Source of the DNA: an uncultured Lachnospiraceae bacterium
Lineage (GTDB): Bacteria > Bacillota > Clostridia > Lachnospirales > Lachnospiraceae
Reading direction: 5' to 3'
Assembly: GCA_910584585.1 (NCBI GenBank)
Contig: CAJUBP010000006.1
Span: forward strand, 63,136-127,135
Length of the DNA: 64,000 nt
This document shows, in pieces, positions 1-8,352 of the stretch; position 1 is the first letter of the stretch, and every line of letters begins with the position of its first letter. The position numbers and the translations under genes are program-made. The notes beneath the pieces were generated by a model. The model was not told where the DNA came from. It saw only the letters and a list, made by a program, of their open reading frames with translations, and ran no database searches.

Positions 1-81
1 CTTGCCCAGTTTGTGCGAAAGGGCAGGCCCGCAGTTTTGTCCGTCCAAAATAAAACATTCCTTGGGGACAACGCAGCTCAT
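1..81 (-). CDS. possible start of an unidentified gene, cut by window edge
   Basis: An open frame of 27 codons begins with ATG at 81 on the minus strand, directly behind the DUF1292 gene, and runs off the window. The translation begins MSCVVPKECFILDGQ. I see no good ribosome binding site and do not recognise a family. It may be the third gene of the HD-GYP/DUF1292 transcript or plain non-coding DNA. Confidence 0.2.
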   Translation of the reverse strand, partial: MSCVVPKECFILDGQNCGPALSHKLGK

Positions 82-84
82 TGA

Positions 85-435
85 TTATTCATCATCTTCC
101 AGCAAGGCGTCCCATTCCGCCTCATCCAAAAGTTCATCAAAGCAGTCGGAAACCGCCTCAAATTCTTCTTCATCCTCAATATTTTCCAGAGAAGGATTGC
201 CGTCGTCATCTTCAAAATAACGATAGATAAAGACTTCCCCCTCTTCATTGTCATTGCCCTCTTCATCCAGCGGAAGCAGCACAATGTAATCCTGATCCTC
301 CATTTCAAAGATTGTCAAGATCCGGCATTCCACTTCGGAATCATCGTCCATGGATAATGTGACGCGGATTTCATCACCGTCGTCGTCTGCCTCTAAGGCT
401 TCCTGTAATGGCCGGGTATTTGGCTTGTTGCTCAT
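85..435 (-). CDS. DUF1292 family acidic protein
   Basis: A 116-residue protein, extremely rich in Asp and Glu. It matches the DUF1292 (YrzB-like) pattern: a beta-rich core with the stretch CRILTIFEMEDQDYIVLLPL followed by an acidic YRY(F)EDDDGNP segment. The biochemical role of the family is unknown. The start is fixed by AAAGGAG eight bases upstream. It lies 15 bases behind the HD-GYP gene and is probably co-transcribed with it. In other Clostridia DUF1292 genes usually sit near alaS/ruvX, so this location is somewhat unusual. The family call is firm; the function is not known. Confidence 0.8.
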   Translation of the reverse strand: MSNKPNTRPLQEALEADDDGDEIRVTLSMDDDSEVECRILTIFEMEDQDYIVLLPLDEEGNDNEEGEVFIYRYFEDDDGNPSLENIEDEEEFEAVSDCFDELLDEAEWDALLEDDE

Positions 436-450
436 GCAGTGTCTCCTTTC

Positions 451-1557
451 CTATATAATAGCCTGAATATAGAGTTCAGGATGTGTGGACAGATCCAGAT
501 AGGTAACAGCGGCGGTGCTGACTACAGGGCGGGAAAGAAACTGCCGGTTGATCATAATAATCTTTCCGGAAGAACCGTCGTTTAACAGCACGGAGTTGCC
601 GATATACGTATCAATAATATGATGCAGGAAAGGCAGCAGATATTTGGTTTCGTACCGATCAAACCCTTTCCGCTCGAACGTGGCGATGACTTCAAAGGGG
701 CAGATACCCTTCCGATAGCAGCGGTTGCTGGTCATTGCGTCATAGACATCGGCGATGGCAACGATTTTGGCGAAGTCTGAAATAGTATCCCCTTTCCGTC
801 CGGCAGGATAACCGGAACCGTCGCAGCGCTCATGGTGCATAAGGACAGCAGAGCGGATCCGTTTATCTACCGGGCTGTTGCTGTCAGTCAGAATCTTCAG
901 TCCAAGATTGGGATGTTCCTTTACATACCGGTACTCTTCCTCTGTTAAAGGCTCCGGCTTCGTAAGGATTTTGGGATCAATCAGGCATTTTCCGATATCA
1001 TGGAGCAGCCCTGCCAGAGTCAGAGCTTCCAGATCTTCGCCGGTGATATCTACCCATTCTCCCAACATCCGGGAGATAATGGCCACATTGATGCAGTGGG
1101 CATAGGTAGTGTCGTCAATTTGGCGCATATTGTGCAGCATGTCAAAAACAGAAAGAGATGTCAGATGATTGGAATAGAGACTGCTGACCTGATTAAGAAG
1201 CGCATCGGGATCCAAAGGTTCTTTCTTATCGATTACTTGCTTGTAACAATCCTTCAGCATAGTGGTTTTCTTGTCATAATCCACTTTAAATTCATGGAAT
1301 TTCCGGCTTTTCTTTACTTTCTGGGCATAAGTTTCCTGTTCTGCTTCCGGTGCGGAAGAGTCGTTGTCCAGCGAATCGTCGTTGATATCCTTTTCTGGAA
1401 TAACCGTAATGCTTTCCACGCCATAAAATTCCAGATAAGTAATTTGCTGGGAAGTCAGTACGGTGTTTGCAGGGAAGAGAAGCTGCCCTGTCTTACTGTA
1501 CACGGGTTCGGCAGTCACCATTCCTGCGGACAGATCTTTTGTAGCTGTTTTTATCAT
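451..1557 (-). CDS. HD-GYP domain protein, probable c-di-GMP phosphodiesterase
   Basis: A 368-residue cytoplasmic protein with no membrane segment. The C-terminal half is an HD-GYP domain: HCINVAIISRMLGEW, then LAGLLHDIGK near residue 185, then HHERCDGSGYP and IVAIADVYDAMTSNRCYRKG. The metal-binding His/Asp residues and the GYP loop are intact, so hydrolysis of cyclic di-GMP is expected from family knowledge. The N-terminal 90 residues resemble the small beta domain often found ahead of HD-GYP domains (DUF3391-like, tentative). ATG at 1557 is chosen because AAGGGGG lies eight bases upstream; an upstream ATG at 1614 in frame lacks a site. Together with the PilZ protein at 46800-47540 it suggests c-di-GMP control of motility. 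Confidence 0.88.
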   Translation of the reverse strand: MIKTATKDLSAGMVTAEPVYSKTGQLLFPANTVLTSQQITYLEFYGVESITVIPEKDINDDSLDNDSSAPEAEQETYAQKVKKSRKFHEFKVDYDKKTTMLKDCYKQVIDKKEPLDPDALLNQVSSLYSNHLTSLSVFDMLHNMRQIDDTTYAHCINVAIISRMLGEWVDITGEDLEALTLAGLLHDIGKCLIDPKILTKPEPLTEEEYRYVKEHPNLGLKILTDSNSPVDKRIRSAVLMHHERCDGSGYPAGRKGDTISDFAKIVAIADVYDAMTSNRCYRKGICPFEVIATFERKGFDRYETKYLLPFLHHIIDTYIGNSVLLNDGSSGKIIMINRQFLSRPVVSTAAVTYLDLSTHPELYIQAII

Positions 1558-1638
1558 TATGGTTTCCCCCTTTATTGTGACAGCAGCAGATTCCCGTTTG
1601 AAGAGCCCTGTCATATAATATCTGATTCCATTAGAAAT

Positions 1639-1653
1639 AGCATATCATATGCT
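1639..1653. promoter_or_regulatory. perfect palindrome in the divergent HD-GYP/acpP intergenic region
   Basis: AGCATAT-C-ATATGCT, a 15-base perfect dyad. It lies about 80 bases upstream of the HD-GYP start codon and 45 bases upstream of the acpP -35 box. It could be an operator for either gene; no regulator is known to me with this exact site. Confidence 0.35.
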
Positions 1654-1692
1654 GAGAAAAATTTCTACTGTGAGATAAAAAAATTCATAATT

Positions 1693-1705
1693 TTTGATTG
1701 ACAAA
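1693..1705. promoter_or_regulatory. weaker FabT-like operator over the -35 box
   Basis: TTTGATTGACAAA differs at two central positions from the FabT core TTTGATTATCAAA. It covers the -35 hexamer. Its start is 32 bases from the start of the second site's core, about three helical turns. Confidence 0.45.
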
Positions 1706-1725
1706 GGCTTTTTTTGTGATATACT
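1698..1725 (+). promoter_or_regulatory. SigA-type promoter of the fatty-acid synthesis operon
   Basis: TTGACA (1698-1703), 16 bases, TATACT (1720-1725), with an upstream TGTG that resembles an extended -10. It lies about 40 bases ahead of the acpP start and is overlapped on both hexamers by FabT-like palindromes. Confidence 0.75.
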
Positions 1726-1739
1726 TTGATTATCAAAAT
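1723..1739. promoter_or_regulatory. FabT-like operator over the -10 box and start site
   Basis: ACTTTGATTATCAAAAT contains the perfect palindrome TTTGATTATCAAA and matches the published streptococcal/lactococcal FabT site (ANTTTGATTATCAAATT) at nearly every position. It overlaps the -10 box, so a bound MarR-type repressor would block initiation. The regulator itself is not in this window. Confidence 0.7.
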
Positions 1740-1767
1740 ATTTGAGAATTAAAAGGAGATTATAGAA

Positions 1768-1998
1768 ATGTTTGAAAGAATGAAAGAAATTATTGCAGAG
1801 CAGTTAAGCGCAGAGGCAGATGGAATTACCCTGGAAACCTCCTTTAAGGATGACCTGGGCGCAGACTCCCTGGATTTGTTTGAACTGGTAATGGCATTGG
1901 AAGATGAGTATTCTGTGGAAATCCCTTCCGAAGATCTGGAGAAGCTTGCAACCGTGGGAGATGTGGTAGAATATTTGAAAGAAAAAGGTGTGGAATAA
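1768..1998 (+). CDS. acpP: acyl carrier protein
   Basis: A 76-residue acidic protein carrying the growing acyl chain in type II fatty-acid synthesis. Ser34 in the DSLDLFELV motif is the 4'-phosphopantetheine attachment site. Length and acidity are typical. It is the first gene of the operon, with AAGGAG upstream of the ATG and the FabT-like operators just ahead of it. Only three bases separate it from fabK, so the two are tightly coupled. Confidence 0.96.
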   Translation: MFERMKEIIAEQLSAEADGITLETSFKDDLGADSLDLFELVMALEDEYSVEIPSEDLEKLATVGDVVEYLKEKGVE

Positions 1999-2001
1999 GA
2001 G

Positions 2002-2937
2002 ATGGCGCAGTTTAAAACAAGAATTACAGATCTCTTGCAGATAGAAGTTCCTGTGATTCAGGGAGGAATGGCATGGGTGGCAGAGCATCATCTGGCAGCA
2101 GCGGTATCTGCCGCCGGCGGCCTTGGAATTATCGGCGCTGCCAATGCCCCTGCAGACTGGGTAAGAGACGAAATCCGTAAGGCAAGAGAACTGACAGAGA
2201 AACCAATCGGAGTAAATGTCATGCTTTTAAGCCCCTATGCAGAGGAAGTGGCTAAGGTGCTTGTGGAAGAGAGAGTTCCGGTGATTACCACAGGGGCAGG
2301 AAATCCCGGTAAATATATGGAAATGTGGAAAGCAGCCGGAGCGAAAGTGATTCCAGTAGTGGCAAGCGTGGCGCTGGCAAGGATGATGGAGCGCGGCGGC
2401 GCGGACGCAGTGATAGCGGAAGGAACGGAATCCGGCGGCCATATCGGCGCTGCCACTACCATGACGTTGGTGCCCCAGGTTGCGGACGCAGTTACAGTGC
2501 CGGTGATAGCAGCCGGCGGAATCGGCGACGGACGCGGCATGGCAGCGGCCTTTATGCTTGGAGCTGAGGCAGTGCAGCTTGGAACCAGGTTTGTGGTGGC
2601 CAAAGAATCGATCTGTCATCCGAATTATAAAGAGCGGATTATTAAGGCCAAAGATATTGATTCCGCAGTGACAGGGAGAAGCCATGGGCATCCCATCCGT
2701 CAGCTCCGCAACCAGATGACAAAGGAATACATACAGAAAGAACAGGAAGGCGTCCCCTTTGAGGAACTGGAGCTTTTAACGGTAGGTTCCCTGCGCAATG
2801 CGGTGATAGAGGGAGATGTGAAACACGGAACTGTGATGGCAGGGCAGATTGCGGGAATGATCAAGAAAGAGCAGACCTGTCAGGAGATTGTAGAAGAAAT
2901 TGTGAGAGAAGCACAGAATTTGATGCAAGGAGTATAA
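2002..2937 (+). CDS. fabK: enoyl-ACP reductase II (FMN-dependent)
   Basis: A 311-residue TIM-barrel flavoprotein that reduces trans-2-enoyl-ACP, the last step of each elongation cycle, in organisms without FabI. Family features seen are PVIQGGMAWV at the N terminus, the phosphate-binding glycine loops AAGGIGDGRGMAAA and GAEAVQLGTRFV, and EGTESGGHIGAATT around residues 135-150. Position between acpP and fabD is the streptococcal arrangement and separates it from nitronate monooxygenases of the same fold. ATG at 2002 follows acpP by three bases. Confidence 0.93.
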   Translation: MAQFKTRITDLLQIEVPVIQGGMAWVAEHHLAAAVSAAGGLGIIGAANAPADWVRDEIRKARELTEKPIGVNVMLLSPYAEEVAKVLVEERVPVITTGAGNPGKYMEMWKAAGAKVIPVVASVALARMMERGGADAVIAEGTESGGHIGAATTMTLVPQVADAVTVPVIAAGGIGDGRGMAAAFMLGAEAVQLGTRFVVAKESICHPNYKERIIKAKDIDSAVTGRSHGHPIRQLRNQMTKEYIQKEQEGVPFEELELLTVGSLRNAVIEGDVKHGTVMAGQIAGMIKKEQTCQEIVEEIVREAQNLMQGV

Positions 2938-2938
2938 G

Positions 2939-3871
2939 ATGAGAAAAATTGCGTTTATTTTTCCAGGCCAGGGGGCTCAGTACACTGGCATGGGAAGAGA
3001 TTTTTATGAGAATTTTGACAGGGCAAAAGAAGTTTTTGCCATTGCAGGGAAAGTATCCGGCAGATCCATGGAGGAACTGATTTTCCGGGAAAACGAAGAT
3101 CTTCATATTACAAAATATACACAGATTGCAATGCTGACAGTGGAACTTGCCATTTTAAGAGTACTGGAAGAAAAAGGCGTGACCTCTTTTGTAAATGCAG
3201 GTTTAAGTTTAGGAGAATACGCGGCATTGACAGCTTCCGGCGGATTGAGTATCCGCGATGCTCTGGAACTTGTGGTAAAGCGCGGAAAGTTTATGCAGGA
3301 AGCGGTTCCCGCAGGCGGAGCCATGACGGCCGTGATGGGCCTTGAAGCAGAGACAGTGGAGCGGATTTGCGAAGAGACAAAAGGAATCGTATCTGTGGCA
3401 AATTACAACTGTCCGGGACAGATTGTAATCAGCGGAGAAGAAAAGGCTGTCGGCCAGGCGGCAGAGAAGATGAAAGAAGCCGGCGCAAAACGCTGCATGC
3501 CCTTAAAAGTCAGCGGGCCTTTCCACACCAGTATGCTGGAAGAAGCCGGAAAGAAACTGGCAGAGGAATTAGAGCATGTGGCGGTGGGAGAGCTTACTGC
3601 CCCTTATATCTCCAACGTGACAGCAGAATATGTGCTGGATCGGGAAGAAGTGAAGGGACTGCTGCAGCGGCAGATTTCTTCTCCGGTACGCTGGCAGCAG
3701 AGCATAGAATTGATGGCGGCAGAAGGCGTGGATACCTTTATTGAGATCGGGCCGAAGAAAACACTGTCCGGTTTTCTGAAAAAAATTGTGCCCCAGCTTG
3801 ACAGCTATCATGTGGAAACTGTGGAAGATATGGAGAAGCTTCTGGAAATACTGAAAACAGATGTGAAATAG
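2939..3871 (+). CDS. fabD: malonyl-CoA:ACP transacylase
   Basis: A 310-residue alpha/beta hydrolase-like transferase that loads malonate onto AcpP. It opens with IAFIFPGQGAQYTGMG. The nucleophile is Ser90 in GLSLGEYAAL; the residue before the serine is Leu where many FabD proteins have His (GHSLGE). The second active-site region GPFHTSML contains the catalytic His. Length is normal. It starts one base after the fabK stop codon. The assignment is secure. Confidence 0.95.
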   Translation: MRKIAFIFPGQGAQYTGMGRDFYENFDRAKEVFAIAGKVSGRSMEELIFRENEDLHITKYTQIAMLTVELAILRVLEEKGVTSFVNAGLSLGEYAALTASGGLSIRDALELVVKRGKFMQEAVPAGGAMTAVMGLEAETVERICEETKGIVSVANYNCPGQIVISGEEKAVGQAAEKMKEAGAKRCMPLKVSGPFHTSMLEEAGKKLAEELEHVAVGELTAPYISNVTAEYVLDREEVKGLLQRQISSPVRWQQSIELMAAEGVDTFIEIGPKKTLSGFLKKIVPQLDSYHVETVEDMEKLLEILKTDVK

Positions 3872-3887
3872 GGAGGCTGGAATTTGT

Positions 3888-4631
3888 ATGAGGTTAGAAG
3901 GAAAGACAGCTTTGGTTACCGGAGCTTCCCGAGGCATCGGCAAGGCCATCGCCTTGAAGCTGGCCCAAGAGGGAGCTATGGTAATTGTGAATTATAACGG
4001 TTCCAAAGAGGCAGCCCAGCAGGTGGCGGCCGAAATCATGGAAAAGGGCGGCAAAGCGGAAGTCTTTGGGTGCAGCGTGTCGGATCCCCAGGCGGTGGAA
4101 GCTATGATGAAGCAGATTATCTCAGAGCGCAAGCGTCTGGATATTTTGGTGAACAATGCCGGAATTACCAGAGATAACCTGATTCTTAAAATGAAAGAAG
4201 AAGAATTTGACGCAGTGTTGGATACGAATTTAAAGGGCGTATTCCATACCTCCAAACATGCGGCAAGACAGATGTTAAAGCAGAAATCAGGATGTATCGT
4301 AAATATTTCCTCCATTTCCGGTATTTTGGGCAATCCGGGCCAGACCAATTATGCCGCTTCCAAGGCAGGAGTCATCGGATTTACCAAGTCTTTGGCCAGG
4401 GAGCTGGCCTCCAGGGAAATCCGCGTCAACGCGGTGGCGCCCGGTTTTATTGAGACAGAGATGACAGAGAAGCTGCCGGATTCAGCCCTGGAGGCCGGCA
4501 AAGCCCAGATTCCTTTCGGACGGTTCGGCAAAGCCCAAGAGGTGGCGGAGGCGGTTTGCTTTTTGGTTTCTGAGGAAGCTTCTTATATTACCGGCCAGGT
4601 ATTGCAGGTAGACGGCGGCATGGGAATGTAG
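3888..4631 (+). CDS. fabG: 3-oxoacyl-ACP reductase
   Basis: A 247-residue short-chain dehydrogenase using NADPH to reduce beta-ketoacyl-ACP. The Rossmann motif TGASRGIGKAIA is near residue 12, NNAGITRDN in the middle, and the catalytic Ser-Tyr-Lys as NISSISG and YAASKAG. The C-terminal VDGGMGM ending is typical of FabG. GGGAGG lies upstream of the ATG. Position between fabD and fabF excludes other short-chain dehydrogenases. Confidence 0.95.
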   Translation: MRLEGKTALVTGASRGIGKAIALKLAQEGAMVIVNYNGSKEAAQQVAAEIMEKGGKAEVFGCSVSDPQAVEAMMKQIISERKRLDILVNNAGITRDNLILKMKEEEFDAVLDTNLKGVFHTSKHAARQMLKQKSGCIVNISSISGILGNPGQTNYAASKAGVIGFTKSLARELASREIRVNAVAPGFIETEMTEKLPDSALEAGKAQIPFGRFGKAQEVAEAVCFLVSEEASYITGQVLQVDGGMGM

Positions 4632-4702
4632 GGCTGCAGCAATGACCAGATTCCGGGAAGATGCGGTATTGCGGACAGGCGGCGGCCAGGGAAGGAGAGA
4701 GA

Positions 4703-5944
4703 ATGAAGAGAGTTGTAGTTACCGGCATGGGCGCCATTACGCCCATTGGATTAAATACAGAAGAGTTTTGGGAAAGCTTGAGGGAAGGGAAAACAGGATT
4801 TGGCGAGATCACCCAGTTTGACACTGCCGAGTTCAAAGTAAAAGTGGCGGCAAGCGTTAAAGGCTTTGAAGGAAAAAATTATATGGATGTGAAATCAGCC
4901 AAACGTATGGAATTGTTCTGCCAGTACGCCGTTGCGGCGGCAAAAGAAGCATTGGAGCAGTCCGGCATTCAGATGGAGCAGGAAGATCCTTACCGGGTAG
5001 GCTGCGCCATCGGTTCCGGCGTGGGAAGTCTGCAGGCTTTAGAACGGGAGCACAAAAAATTGCTGGATCGGGGGCCGGGCAGAATCAATCCTCTGCTGGT
5101 TCCTTTGATGATTACCAATATGGCGGCAGGCAATGTCTCCATCCAATTTGGATTAAAAGGAAAAAGCCTGAATGTGGTAACCGCCTGCGCCACCGGCACC
5201 CACTCCATCGGAGAGGCGTTCCGCACCATTCAGGCAGGAGATGCGGACGTGATGGTGGCCGGCGGGACGGAAAGTTCCATCACTCCCATTGGAATCGGCG
5301 GATTTACGGCATTGACCGCATTATCTTCCAGCAATGATGTGAACCGATGTTCCATTCCCTTTGACAAAGACCGCAGTGGATTTGTGATGGGAGAGGGAGC
5401 CGGCATTGTGGTATTGGAAGAATTAGAACATGCCAGAAAGCGGGGCGCTCATATTCTGGCGGAACTGGCAGGATACGGAGCCACCAGCGACGCTTATCAC
5501 ATTACTTCTCCGGCAGAAGACGGCATGGGGGCGGCTGTGGCCATGAAGAATGCTGTCAGGGACGCAGGAGTGTCGCCGGAAGAAATAGAATATATCAATG
5601 CCCATGGAACCAGCACCCACCACAACGATCTGTTTGAGACAAGAGCCATCAAACTGGCCTTTGGGGAACATGCGTATCAGATGAAAATCAATTCCACCAA
5701 ATCCATGATCGGGCATCTGCTGGGAGCAGCCGGCGCAGTGGAAGTCATCGCCTGCATTCTGCAGATGCAGCATGACTATATCCACGCAACTGTGGGACTG
5801 CAGGAATCTGAAGAAGAATTAGATCTGGATTATATGAAAGGAAATGGAATAGACAAAAAATTTAATTATGCTTTAACAAATTCACTGGGATTTGGCGGGC
5901 ATAATGCCAGCCTCCTTTTGAAAAAGTTTGAAGAACAGGAGTAA
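4703..5944 (+). CDS. fabF: 3-oxoacyl-ACP synthase II
   Basis: A 413-residue condensing enzyme that elongates acyl-ACP with malonyl-ACP. The catalytic triad is visible: Cys162 in VVTACATGTHS, His301 in NAHGTSTHHND and His338 in KSMIGHLLGAAGAVE. ATG at 4703 follows GAAGGAGAGAG and gives the normal MKRVVVTGMG start; an upstream in-frame ATG at 4661 has no site. With fabH absent from the operon, initiation of chains must rely on a FabH elsewhere or on another route. Confidence 0.95.
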   Translation: MKRVVVTGMGAITPIGLNTEEFWESLREGKTGFGEITQFDTAEFKVKVAASVKGFEGKNYMDVKSAKRMELFCQYAVAAAKEALEQSGIQMEQEDPYRVGCAIGSGVGSLQALEREHKKLLDRGPGRINPLLVPLMITNMAAGNVSIQFGLKGKSLNVVTACATGTHSIGEAFRTIQAGDADVMVAGGTESSITPIGIGGFTALTALSSSNDVNRCSIPFDKDRSGFVMGEGAGIVVLEELEHARKRGAHILAELAGYGATSDAYHITSPAEDGMGAAVAMKNAVRDAGVSPEEIEYINAHGTSTHHNDLFETRAIKLAFGEHAYQMKINSTKSMIGHLLGAAGAVEVIACILQMQHDYIHATVGLQESEEELDLDYMKGNGIDKKFNYALTNSLGFGGHNASLLLKKFEEQE

Positions 5945-5948
5945 CGAT

Positions 5949-6404
5949 ATGGAATTTGATAATCTTGTGAAATTAATACAGGCAGTTTCCGAATCTGAAC
6001 TGACCCGATTCTCTTACGAAGAAAACGGGGTTTCCATTTCCATGAAAAAGGATAAGAAGCAGAAGCTGGTCACCATCAATAATGTGGCGGAAACAGCGGG
6101 CAGCGGACTTCCGGTTCTTACAGCGGCAGAAGCGCCGGCGGGAAACGCCGATATCAGCGGCCAGGCAGAAGGAAATATTGTAAAATCTCCCCTGGTGGGC
6201 ACCTTCTACAGCGCCCCTGATCCGGAATCCGAGCCCTTTGTGAAGGTGGGAGATCCTGTGTCCAAAGGCCAGGTGCTTGGAATTGTGGAAGCGATGAAAC
6301 TGATGAATGAGATTGAGAGTGATTACGACGGAATCGTCAGGCAGATTCTGGTCTCTAATGAAGATGTGATTGAATACGGCCAGCCGCTGTTCGTCATTGG
6401 ATAG
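5949..6404 (+). CDS. accB: biotin carboxyl carrier protein of acetyl-CoA carboxylase
   Basis: A 151-residue protein that carries the carboxybiotin arm between AccC and the carboxyltransferase. The C-terminal biotinyl domain has EAMKLMNE with the biotin-accepting Lys117, preceded by SPLVGTFYSAPDPESEPFVKVGD, the AccB-type thumb. Residues 50-80 form an Ala/Gly-rich linker. ATG at 5949 has AGGAG ahead of it and lies four bases behind fabF; a frame extending into fabF is not needed. Confidence 0.94.
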   Translation: MEFDNLVKLIQAVSESELTRFSYEENGVSISMKKDKKQKLVTINNVAETAGSGLPVLTAAEAPAGNADISGQAEGNIVKSPLVGTFYSAPDPESEPFVKVGDPVSKGQVLGIVEAMKLMNEIESDYDGIVRQILVSNEDVIEYGQPLFVIG

Positions 6405-6454
6405 CTTTTCATTTCAGGAAAATCAGATCATATATGAAATCAGGAGGGACTGTT

Positions 6455-6883
6455 ATGTCATTGATGGGAACCAGGGAGATTATGGAAATTATTCCTCATC
6501 GCCAGCCGTTTTTGCTGATCGATACCATAGAAGAGTTAGAACCGGGGAAGCGGGCGGTCGGAAAGAAATGCGTTACCTATAACGAACCGTTTTTTGCCGG
6601 CCATTTTCCGGGGGAACCGGTTATGCCGGGCGTGCTGATTGTAGAAGCGCTGGCCCAGACCGGAGCGGTTGCCATTTTGAGCCAGCCGGATTTTAAGGGG
6701 AAGACTGCCTATTTCGGAGCCATCAACAATGCCCGATTTAAGCAGAAGGTAGTCCCGGGAGATGTGCTGACGCTGGAGCTGGAAATCGTAAAGCAAAAAG
6801 GGCCGGTAGGCATGGGAAGCGCAAAGGCGATGGTAGACGGGAAAGTGGCCGTAACTGCAGAACTTACCTTTGCCGTGAATTAG
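6455..6883 (+). CDS. fabZ: 3-hydroxyacyl-ACP dehydratase
   Basis: A 142-residue hot-dog-fold dehydratase. The core is IPHRQPFLLID with the catalytic His, and FFAGHFPGEPVMPGVLIVEALAQ with the catalytic Glu on the hot-dog helix. The start at 6455 is set by AGGAGGGA five bases upstream. A 95-base gap with an imperfect TTTTCAT...ATGAAAA inverted repeat separates it from accC. Confidence 0.95.
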   Translation: MSLMGTREIMEIIPHRQPFLLIDTIEELEPGKRAVGKKCVTYNEPFFAGHFPGEPVMPGVLIVEALAQTGAVAILSQPDFKGKTAYFGAINNARFKQKVVPGDVLTLELEIVKQKGPVGMGSAKAMVDGKVAVTAELTFAVN

Positions 6884-6978
6884 CCTTTGCCAGGATTAGC
6901 CCGAATTTTCATTGGCTTAAGGACTGCCTGTGAAAAGCGTAGGCTATATAAAAATGAAAAGTTAAAGGAGCATTTCAT

Positions 6979-8352
6979 ATGTTTCAGAAAATATTGATTG
7001 CCAACCGGGGAGAAATCGCCGTGCGGATTATCCGTGCCTGCAGGGAGATGGGAATCCTTTCCGTCGCGGTCTATTCAGAGGCAGATCGGGAATCGCTGCA
7101 TACACAGCTTGCGGACGAAGCAGTCTGTATCGGAAAAGCTCCGGTGGCAGACAGCTATCTGAATATGGAGCGCGTCTTAAGCGCGGCCATTGCCACCAAA
7201 GCCCAGGCAATCCATCCGGGATTTGGATTTTTGTCAGAAAATGAACATTTTGCAGCCATGTGTGAAAGCTGCGGCATTGCATTTATCGGGCCCTCCGGCG
7301 ATATCATCGGAAAGATGGGGAACAAATCACAGGCAAGGCTGACCATGATGGAAGCGGGAGTTCCGGTAGTTCCGGGGACAAAGGAGCCGGTATATGACTG
7401 GGAGCGGGGCTTGGAGCTTGCGAAAGAGATTGGATTTCCGGTGATGATTAAAGCTTCCTCCGGAGGCGGCGGAAAAGGAATGCGGATTGCTGCGGACCTT
7501 TCGGAATTTGAGAATCATTTTCGGCTGGCCCAGCAGGAATCCATCAATGCCTTTGGGGACAATACCATGTATATTGAAAAATATATCCAGGAGCCCAGGC
7601 ATATTGAGATACAGATTCTTGCGGATAAATTCGGGACTGTGCTCTGGTTAGGAGAGCGGGACTGTTCCATTCAGAGGCGGCATCAGAAGATGTTAGAAGA
7701 ATCCCCCTGCGCCATTATGACAGAAGAACTGCGCCGGCGCATGGGCGAGACAGCGGCTCTGGCAGCAAAAGCCGCTCATTATGAGAATGCGGGGACCATA
7801 GAATTTTTACTGGATAAACACAAGAATTTTTATTTTATGGAGATGAATACCAGAATACAGGTGGAGCACCCGGTGACTGAGATGGTAACGGGAATTGACC
7901 TGGTGAAGGAACAGATCCGAATTGCGGCGGGAGAGCCGCTTCATCTGCGCCAGGAAGATATCGCGCTTAAGGGCCATGCCATTGAATGCCGGATCAATGC
8001 GGAAGATCCCGAACGGAATTTTATGCCTTGTCCGGGAACGGTAAAGGATCTGCATTTTCCGGGAGGAAACGGAGTACGCATTGAATCCGCTTTGTATAAC
8101 GGATATACGATCCCGCCTTTTTACGACTCCATGGTGGCCAAAGTGATTGTCCACGGCGAGGATCGGGCGGACGCCATCCGGAAAATGCGCAGCGCGCTGG
8201 GGGAAGTGGTAGTGGACGGAATCACCACCAATCTGGATTTCCAATATGATATGTTAAGTCATCCGGTATTTTTGTCAGGGAATATCAATACAAATTTTAT
8301 TCCGGAATATTATGAATCACAGGAAAGTAGGGAAATAGATGCTGAAGTTTAA
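6979..8352 (+). CDS. accC: biotin carboxylase subunit of acetyl-CoA carboxylase
   Basis: A 457-residue ATP-grasp enzyme that carboxylates the biotin on AccB. Features in order: KILIANRGEIAVRIIRAC at the N terminus, the glycine-rich ATP lid KASSGGGGKGMR near residue 160, ERDCSIQRRHQK, EMNTRIQVEHPVTE and the C-terminal GHAIECRINAEDP. Slightly longer than the usual 445-450 residues. The last 14 bases overlap the next gene, so the two are translationally coupled. Confidence 0.95.
   Translation: MFQKILIANRGEIAVRIIRACREMGILSVAVYSEADRESLHTQLADEAVCIGKAPVADSYLNMERVLSAAIATKAQAIHPGFGFLSENEHFAAMCESCGIAFIGPSGDIIGKMGNKSQARLTMMEAGVPVVPGTKEPVYDWERGLELAKEIGFPVMIKASSGGGGKGMRIAADLSEFENHFRLAQQESINAFGDNTMYIEKYIQEPRHIEIQILADKFGTVLWLGERDCSIQRRHQKMLEESPCAIMTEELRRRMGETAALAAKAAHYENAGTIEFLLDKHKNFYFMEMNTRIQVEHPVTEMVTGIDLVKEQIRIAAGEPLHLRQEDIALKGHAIECRINAEDPERNFMPCPGTVKDLHFPGGNGVRIESALYNGYTIPPFYDSMVAKVIVHGEDRADAIRKMRSALGEVVVDGITTNLDFQYDMLSHPVFLSGNINTNFIPEYYESQESREIDAEV

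Noticed and set aside
1000..1701. A 233-codon plus-strand frame opposite the HD-GYP gene
   Set aside because: The complementary strand carries a full HD-GYP protein with its own ribosome site; this frame shows no family features.
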